This document shows, piece by piece, positions 57,016-64,000 of a stretch of 64,000 nt of DNA (the first letter of the stretch is position 1; the number at the start of each line of letters is the position of its first letter). Under the pieces are notes generated by a model. That model worked only from the letters and a program-made list of their open reading frames with translations, did no database searches and was not told where the DNA came from. The DNA lies in the NCBI GenBank assembly GCA_963556495.2, contig OY747712.1, forward strand, positions 54,265,069 through 54,329,068, read 5' to 3'. The position numbers and the translations under genes are program-made. This DNA is from Valencia hispanica (taxonomy: Eukaryota; Chordata; Actinopteri; Cyprinodontiformes; Valenciidae).

Positions 57016-58959
57016 GCCAGGGTCATGTTTCGGCTTCAACCATCTACCAAAGACACATTGATGTTTGTTGAGATTTAATATTCAACAATAAATAGGTCAT
57101 GAAATCCCAGTCAGAGTGTATTTCTTTAGGTCATCCTTCCAATCTTAAAAAGATGATGATTTAGCTGTGATTATATGAAACCGTATTAAAGTGTAAGACT
57201 TTCCCACATTCGCCTTTTCTCTTCAAGAGACGATTTCCCTTTATGTAAAATTGCTGGTCGGGAAGTCATCCGCATATTTAACATAAAGCATCATGGGTTA
57301 CAGGAATGAGCCATGATTTAGAATTATGAAGAGTGACAGAATGCAGGTGAGTCACTATGGAGACAGTGTGCAGTTAGAACCAGGTGTTTGCTGCCCTTCA
57401 TAATGAGTTTGCTGTGGGCTCACAACAGGAAGAAAGTGTGTTAGCTTGAAAAATGTTGGCAGCCAATCTTATCGAGTTATCAGAGGTTATTTATTTAACA
57501 GGCATGCTAACTGGAATAGCTTGTTGCCAACATGTGTTTAAAAGCATTGCTCTCTTAAAGACAGAGTTTGGTCAAGCTTCTCATTAATCAAACCTACAAC
57601 CTTTCTTGTTTTTCATGGCCAGAAGATCCAAATTGGCGATTGTTTCTACTTTTAACAAAGGAAGCTTTTAGGACAATGCATTTATTTCAGACAGCTGGCT
57701 GATAGCTTAGTAATAGTCAGGGCGTCACTTTGCCTCAATGCGAAACTGTTCCTCAGATCTCAAAAGGAATTTAAAACCTAAAGATCTTGGTAGTTTTGAA
57801 AAGATGACTTTTAAAACTAATGTATTGATCATGATGCTAGAAATCAGATGATGCCCGGTCTTTTTGCTTTGACAGCAGGGTGACACAACGACAAAAATTA
57901 TCTTAAATAATCAAAGTAATGAAGCTGTGTCCTAATGAGCAAGAGGTTAGCAGTGTTTCTCTCTACTCTAATATACTAAATTAATACATTTCTTTTTAAT
58001 GGCATCCTGTCTCATAATTCGCCAAACAGGGAAATTCTGCCTCTCATACACACAGATGATGGCTGAGTGATGCCATAACTAACAGACTAACACTTTAAAA
58101 AAAAATCAAACTTTAACAGATCCTACAGTGCCATAATCTATCTGATTAGTGGTATAGAGCAACAGTGTGGAAGGCATCACAAAACATGTCAGGTGTATCA
58201 TTGCAACATATTCAAAATGTCTGTGTTGCTGTATTTTCAGCGGCGTCAACAGGCGGTTTATTTCTGCCGGGCTTCATCTTTTATCTGTGGCATCCCCTTA
58301 CACACATCAGCTTGTGAACATATGCACAAACACAGTACATACTACTGCAGTTCACATTTCATTTTGCACAAAATCAGTCATAGCTATTGCACGCCTCCTG
58401 AGTGACCAGTGTGAATAAATGAGAACCTATCACAGAGCTGTTTGTAGAACTGACAAATGGCATGCCATCTTTTTTCCTTTTCTTCACATCTTAATTTTGG
58501 ATGAAAACAGATAGGAATGCTTTTTATTTCAAACAGGATATAAAGGTTTCTCTATGGAAGCATATTGCATTCTTTTGGGAAAACATCGTCCTGTCCAGTA
58601 CTCAGATACATTTCTGACTTAAAACTAGAGGTGGGTGATTTGGCTAAAAATAATGACATCTATATTATTCTTATAATGTCAAGACCTAAACATAAATTCT
58701 ACTTTCACTCTAATTTTGTGATTAGTTGGCTACAAAGCCTAACACTATTAAATACCAGAGTCACAAATTGTCTCATTCTGTTATATAAGTTCTAGATGAA
58801 AGTCATGCTACATACCTCTTCCTCCTACATAATGGTGTTCAACTCTGCTTTCTTCTGTTAAAAGAACAATTTTCAGAATAAAAAAAAACATGAAACTAAA
58901 ACATGATGTAGCTTCTGGGCTGGGACAGTGCAGTGCCACTATGATGTGATTTTTTAAAT
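57016..58959. other. kcnn1 intron; no gene recognised
   Basis: About 1.9 kb of AT-rich sequence. Short frames around 58167-58418 have no domain or splice context. The next kcnn1 exon (encoding LRSVK...) was searched for and not seen. Confidence 0.45.
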
Positions 58960-59330
58960 TTATGTATTAAAATAGGAGGGATCCCAGATAGAGGCATCTG
59001 AAATGGGCTTCCTCCATAGGGTGCCTATGGACTCCCCCTCTGAGGCAGGGTAAGGAGCTTGAATCAGAACCACTTCTCCTCCACAATAAAAGAAGTCAGG
59101 TTAGATGGTTTGGGCTTCTGATTAGAAAACACCTCCTTATGGTAGCTTTCTGGGCACACCCCACTAATAGGAGAACCTAGAGTAGAACCACTACCCACTG
59201 AAAGGAGTATGTTTCCCTTTTTGGCTTTGGAATGCCTTGGGATCACCCATAATGATCTGGAGAGTGTACCTAGGAAGGTCTGTGTTTTGCTCTTGGACCT
59301 GTTACCCCTGCCATAATATTCGCCATTGAC
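58960..59330 (+). pseudogene. old RTE-clade LINE 3' fragment
   Basis: The succession TTCCTCCATAGGGTGCCTAT, CTGAGGCAGGGTAAGGAGCT, ACTTCTCCTCCACAATAAAA and TTTGGCTTTGGAATGCCTTG follows the order of the conserved C-terminal RTE segment, also seen in part at 40230-40460. The frame is lost. Identification rests on this ordered similarity only. Confidence 0.55.
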
Positions 59331-60544
59331 AGGGGACTATTATTAATGGATTTATAATGAAAACAACATATTTGGGAATATTATGATCAAAGGTGCAATC
59401 AAAAAGAAGGGATATCAGCATTATAATCTATATTGGCTTTAGATGTGTAATCGTATAGGAGAGAAATAAAATCTCAACAACTCAATACCCATAATTTAAC
59501 AAATATTGGTGAGTTTCAATAAAATCTTTGCATAAAGTGTTTCAGTTTAAAGGGCATATGTCATCATTTTTTAATTGCCACTAAAACTATAAAAAGTAAG
59601 TAATCTTAGGTGAAAAACTTTGTGCTCACAAACAACACTCCCTGCCAGCTTGATTGTCTGACCGCAGACTTTCTTAGAGCTTTCTGTCATCACTGTGTCC
59701 TCATCCCTCAGCTTTGCTTTGCTCCATACTTTGAAGCCAAGATTCCAGCTGTTCTTTTTTATCGGCCAAAGAGCGTTCCAAAGTGAGTGACAGTTTTTGG
59801 TGGGTGAGGAGAAATCTGCCCTCCAGACCTATATACTATAGGAGAACACTCACTCCATCATCTTTTGTCATGCCAATAGGCATCTACACATTGAAATGGG
59901 TATTTTTTGCAGAAAGAAAAAATAAATTGTTTACTGTTTGCAAAAGAAGTAGTCAGCCGTGATCTGTGGTCCTGGACAGCATAGCAGCATTTCATAGATA
60001 ATAATGTATTCCATTTTTTAGAGGTAGCCGCACCGTACAAAGACCTGTTTTGGGTTTTTAAACTACTTATCCACTAGAACAGCATTGGAAAGGTCTATTG
60101 TCATTTACTACCATTTTAAATGTCTCAATTTCTACTTTTCTGTCTCTAAAATATGATGAAACGTGCCCTTTAGCAGAACATTTGTTACTTTTAAGAAGTT
60201 AGATACCTGAAATTACTCTACTTGAGTCATTTATAAATAAAAATAATCTTGCCTTGAAATTACTGCTACATTTGTATTGTAATTGTACATTTACCACATA
60301 AACCAATGGAGATGTTAGGACTCAGCAGTTTTTCATATTGTTATTTTGTTGACTTACGCTGGGTTTTGTTACTGGAACTGCTGTAGTAAGGTCTGTTCTG
60401 TGTCAACATAGAGCTAAGTGGCTCTGATGGTGTCTTTCCTCTGAAGCACTTCCTGTGTTTAACTAGGGCTGGTGCTACATCCAGTTCTCAATAAAGCTTT
60501 TATAAAGTCTTATCTTTGTCACTAAAAAGATCTAATCTTTCTAA
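59331..60544. other. kcnn1 intron; no gene recognised
   Basis: AT-rich sequence with no recognisable repeat or coding signal. Confidence 0.45.
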
Positions 60545-61920
60545 TTGAATTAATCCAATTCAATTCAATTCAGTTTATTTATATAGCGGCAATTCACAAC
60601 AGATGTCATCTCAAGGCACTTAACAAGAAGTCATTTCAATTAAATTAAATTCAATTCAGTTTATTTATATAGCGCCAATTCACAACAGATCTCATCTCAA
60701 GGCACTTAACAAGAAGTCATTTCAATACATTTATACAAACATTCCAATCAGTTAAAAAGTTTCCTATTTAAGGAATCCCAGCAGATTGCGTCAGTCATTG
60801 GCTTGAGGTTGGGCCCCGTTGATGCAGACTTTCCAACCACAGCAATCCTTCAGCAATCCCTCATACTGAGCAAGCATGTAGCGACGGTGGAGAGGAAAAA
60901 AAACTCCTCTTTAACAGGAAGAAACCTCCAACAGAACCAGGCTCAGTAGGAGCGGCCATCTGCCACAACCGTCTGGGGGTTTGAGAAGACAGAGCAGAAA
61001 CACAGAAGGAACAGAAGATCTGATATAAGAGAACTTTCTATGTTACAGAAAGTAAAAAGTTGATAACAGGACACAGTGGATGTTCAGTTACTGGGAGCAT
61101 CATCCCAGTCGATGCCCCCCGTCCAACAGGGCATTGCAGCCAAGCAGGATACCAGACCAGGTATATCTTCTATGGAGAGAAAAACACTGAGAGAAAACAA
61201 AGTTAACAGTCGAAATAACAGAATGTACTGTAATACAACTGGAGAGTAGTATTAGAAAAGGAAGTAGCAGAGTGAAGAAAATTGGTAAGTCTGTCCTCAA
61301 GCAGTCTAAGCCTATAGCAGCATAACTACAGAGCTAGCTCAGGATGACCTAAGCCACTCTAACTATAAGCTTTATCAAAAAGGAAAGTTTTAAGCCTGGC
61401 CTTAAAAGTAAACAGAGTGTCTGCCTCACGGACTAAAGCTGGGAGCTGGTTCCACAGGAGAGGAGCCTATGTTAAAAAGAATTGGTCCAAGCACAGAACT
61501 CTGTGGAACTCCAAAAGTAACCCTTGAGTGTGAAGAAGATTTATCATTTAGATGAACAAACTGGAATCTTTCAGACAAATATGATTTAAACCAGCCTAGT
61601 GCTGTTCCTTTGATCCCTGCAACATGTTCAAGCCTTTCTAAGAGAATATTATGATCGACTGTGTCAAAAGCAGCACTGAGATCTAACAAAACCAGAACAG
61701 ACACAAGTCCATTATCTGAGGCCATGAGAATATCATTAGTAACCTTCACCAGTGCTGTTTCGGTGCAATTATGAGCTCTAAAACCTGACTGAAACTCTTC
61801 AAACAGCTCGTTGCTGTTTAGATGCTCACAGACTTGATTAGCAACTATTTTCTCAAGGACTTTGGACAAGAAAGGAAGGTTAGATATAATCCAGTGAATG
61901 TTGGCTCATTTCCTCATTTT
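60545..61920 (-). pseudogene. L2-type LINE with RT core and duplicated 3' tail
   Basis: On -, 61869-61426 reads MSKVLEKIVANQVCEHLNSN, then [40 protein letters not shown] and GVPQSSVLGPILFNI, the L2 reverse transcriptase up to just before the YADD box. The rest of the protein is deleted and the 3' UTR follows (TCTGTGGAACTCC to the tail). The last ~95 bp of the tail (AGTTTATTTATATAGCG...CAAGGCACTTAACAAGAAGT) is present twice in tandem (about 60570-60640 and 60655-60725). Confidence 0.8.
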
Positions 61921-62019
61921 TTACTCTTAATACTTAAAACAACTGTTGTTCAGAGAGACTGTTTATCTCAGTATCCTTGCAAACAGATGTTTTAATTCCA
62001 TCTGCTTCATTTACTAACA

Positions 62020-62385
62020 GTGTTTTAAACAATCTAAGGTTCTTATAAATATTCACAGCACTGGAAAATGAAAATGGAACTGAGCCAGGTTCTGGTTCTG
62101 GTTCTGCTGGAGGTTTCTTCCTGTCAAAGGGGAGTTTTTCCTCTCCACTGTCGCTACATGCTTGCTCAGAATGAGGGATTGCTGTTGTTGGAGTCTGGAT
62201 CAACGGGGTGCAAACTAAAGTCAATGACTCGATGCAATCTGCTGGGATTCCTTAAATAGGAAACTAGCTAAATGTTTAAACTGATTGGAATGTTTGTATT
62301 GAAATGACTTTCTTGTAAAGTGCCTTGACTTTGACGACATCTATTGTAAATACGCGCTATAGAAATAAACCCAATTGAATTGAAT
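62020..62385 (+). repeat. L2-type LINE 3' end (+)
   Basis: TCTGCTGGAGGTTTCTTCCT, TAAAGTGCCTTGACTTTGAC and an AATTGAATTGAATT tail identify the same 3' UTR as at 43185-43608. It is 5'-truncated and lies head to head with the - strand copy just before it. Confidence 0.8.
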
Positions 62386-63708
62386 TTCACAAACTTTAAA
62401 GCAGAATTTATTAAAATTATCTGTTGTAACTACTAATAATAAAAAGTTGTCTGGTTTTCTGAGCATCAATAATTATAATCAATAATTTAATATTAATATA
62501 ATTATTGATGACGTTCGAGTATAACCTGTTTATTAAAGATATAGGGGCACCAATCTCATAAATGAGATCATTTTAATTAAACCAGACTGTCAGTCTCTCT
62601 GAAAAAGCGTAGAGTTCGTCCGCAGAGTTAAAACAAACTTCACAGCACACACTGAAATAGCACAGGAAACTTCTCGTTACTTAAGGGAATTTATTAATGA
62701 AATAGGTCAATCTTACAGATTACATTTCATTCATAATTTCCATCTATTCTAACGCATGCAAAAATATAGAACAAAGTTAACGTCGAGGGAAGGGGCCGTG
62801 TGTGTGTGCAGCTGTGTGTGTGTGTGGGAGACAGCGAACGAATGACGGGGGGTTGAGCTCACCCCCTCAATGCGATAAATAACTCAAGCCTTATCAATTG
62901 GCGCGATCGGTTCACAAAGGAAGACAAAGGAAGACCACGTGGCGATTCAACAAAGGCTAGTTTCATTAGCAATGGTGGCTTGGACAAAGGAAACGGGGGC
63001 GACGGAGAAAGGAGATCTACTGAGTCCACGCGACCTGTCTAAACAGACACGCGCCGACCGCAGTGGACAATAAACAAACAAGGAAATAATACAATATAAT
63101 ATACTGCTTCTGGTTGCAACCAAAGTCAAATAATAAAACACAAAAAGCATGCACATTCAGGGTCGGTGTACAGCGACAGACGACCAAGAATAACAGTGGT
63201 TAACAAGTTGACAGACTTATTTTAACCAACAGAAAACGGATATTAACCGTCAAGACCTCTCCTCTACCCAGACCGAGATATATAAATCAGTTTAATCCTA
63301 CTTGGTGGGGCAGCTCTCCACTGTGCACGACGAAGAACGTAGAAAGTGTCCAGTTTAAAGGAGCGGTTTGCGCAAAACCGAGGTCAGAAAAAGCGGACGT
63401 CCAACTTTAGGCGCTGAGGGACTCAGGCCTGTTTTCAATAGAGCTCAGATGGCCAGCTGACTCCTTGGTTACCCGTACAAGAAAGTCTGTTTGCTCGGCC
63501 GATTCACTTCGAAGTTTAAAAGGGAAGTTCTTCCTGGTCCAGCAGGTTCGAACGGAAAAAGGGAAAATGCTAACAGTGGATTAAATCGTCTCCTTATGGC
63601 ACCGGGACCAAAAGACCAAGATTTCAATATTCGCGCTGCTTTTATCAACTCTGTGATGTCATCACTGGCCACAGACCAATGAGAATGGGTCGAGGGCAGC
63701 GCAATGGG

Positions 63709-63804
63709 TGCTGGGAGATGCATTTCGTTCAGTGGAAGGATGCTGGGTGATGCAGTTCGTTCAGTGGAAGGATGCTGGGAGATCCAGTTCGTTCAGTAAA
63801 GGCC
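63709..63804. repeat. three tandem 32-bp units
   Basis: Units start at 63709, 63741 and 63773, each with TGCTGGG(A/T)GAT followed by GTTCGTTCAGT-like sequence. The first two differ at few positions; the third diverges at its end. Confidence 0.92.
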
Positions 63805-63883
63805 ATAGCCTCAACATCCCCCTTTTTGTTCCAAAGAATGCGCACTGTTCAGTCTTTGGAGCTAGAACCAGGTTCATTGTCCA

Positions 63884-63991
63884 TTACGTCCAGGAATGCC
63901 GCTGTCCTTCAGCGGGAGGGTGTGACTGTTCAGTTCGTTACGTCCAAGAATGTCGCTGTCCTTCAGCGGGAAGGTGTAACAATTCAGTCCA
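63884..63991. repeat. two tandem 54-bp units
   Basis: Units start at 63884 and 63938, each beginning TTACGTCCA(G/A)GAATG and containing CGCTGTCCTTCAGCGGGA, which can form a hairpin (CGCTG...CAGCG). A third partial unit may begin near 63990 and is cut by the window end. Confidence 0.9.
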
Positions 63992-64000
63992 TTAAATCCG

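Larger units (their letters stand above)
62480..63999. other. unclassified CpG-containing block, possible long LTR or other element
   Basis: Composition changes from AT-rich intron to sequence with many CpGs (for example GGCGCGATCGGTTC near 62900 and ACGCGCCGACCGCAG near 63050). A GT-rich run (near 62800-62827) and tandem repeats at 63709-63991 are included. No protein domain was found on either strand. CpG retention suggests a younger insertion or an unmethylated region. It runs past the window's end, so neither a repeat partner nor a right boundary can be seen. Confidence 0.35.

Noticed and set aside
52793..63999. Search for the exon after the AQK microexon (LRSVK...)
   Set aside because: No matching sequence next to a splice acceptor was found; GDLAKNND near 58640 looked similar but has no surrounding coiled-coil sequence.

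Overview
The window is vertebrate, and almost certainly teleost, nuclear DNA. It is AT-rich, intron-bearing and packed with the transposon families typical of ray-finned fish: Tc1-like and Harbinger DNA transposons, L2-, Rex1-, RTE- and L1-type LINEs, Ty3/Gypsy elements, and MITE-like repeats. Many L2-type 3' tails end in GAATT repeats, a pattern common in percomorph fish. A cyprinodontiform or related fish is plausible, but the species cannot be fixed from the sequence. No bacterial genes, CRISPR array or rRNA gene was seen.

The only host gene I can support is a small-conductance calcium-activated potassium channel on the + strand, best matched to kcnn1 (SK1). Four exons are visible: the pore/S6 exon (31294-31435), the S6-to-calmodulin-linker exon (36568-36678), the calmodulin-binding exon (52192-52319), and a 9-nt microexon (52784-52792) that inserts Ala-Gln-Lys, a known alternative feature of SK1. 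The first exons and the C-terminal exons were not found and presumably lie outside the window. Everything from about 31.4 kb rightward is therefore intronic, and much of what lies to the left may be too.

Layout of the left part (1-31 kb): a degraded Harbinger element (about 1.7-6.9 kb) has a + strand transposase and a - strand SANT/Myb-like partner, with a 1607-bp Tc1 element inserted between them. Next is a decayed Ty3/Gypsy element (about 7.85-13.14 kb), split by a 1.18-kb terminal-inverted-repeat element that itself holds a LINE tail. A 7.5-kb L1-clade LINE follows on the - strand (15170-22669), bounded by a 17-bp target duplication. Its ORF1 is open, its ORF2 is broken, and its 3' UTR is 3.1 kb long and very GC-rich. 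A 166-bp stub of the same L1 family sits just beside it in the opposite orientation.

Layout of the kcnn1 introns (31-64 kb): Rex1, L2 and RTE fragments, a second Tc1 copy 45 bp past an exon, and a diverged Tc1-like element interrupted by a possible solo LTR. Further right are a truncated Gypsy element fused in frame to neighbouring repeat sequence, a nearly full-length L2 with an esterase-like ORF1, a 1.58-kb element flanked by TTAA with a perfect palindromic MITE in one arm, and a CpG-containing block of unclassified sequence with tandem repeats at the right edge.

No clearly new multi-gene system is visible. The strongest observations are the conserved AQK microexon, the L1 with its unusual 3' UTR and a TCTCGCGAGA motif in its 5' UTR, and the nested transposon architectures whose insertion order can be read directly.
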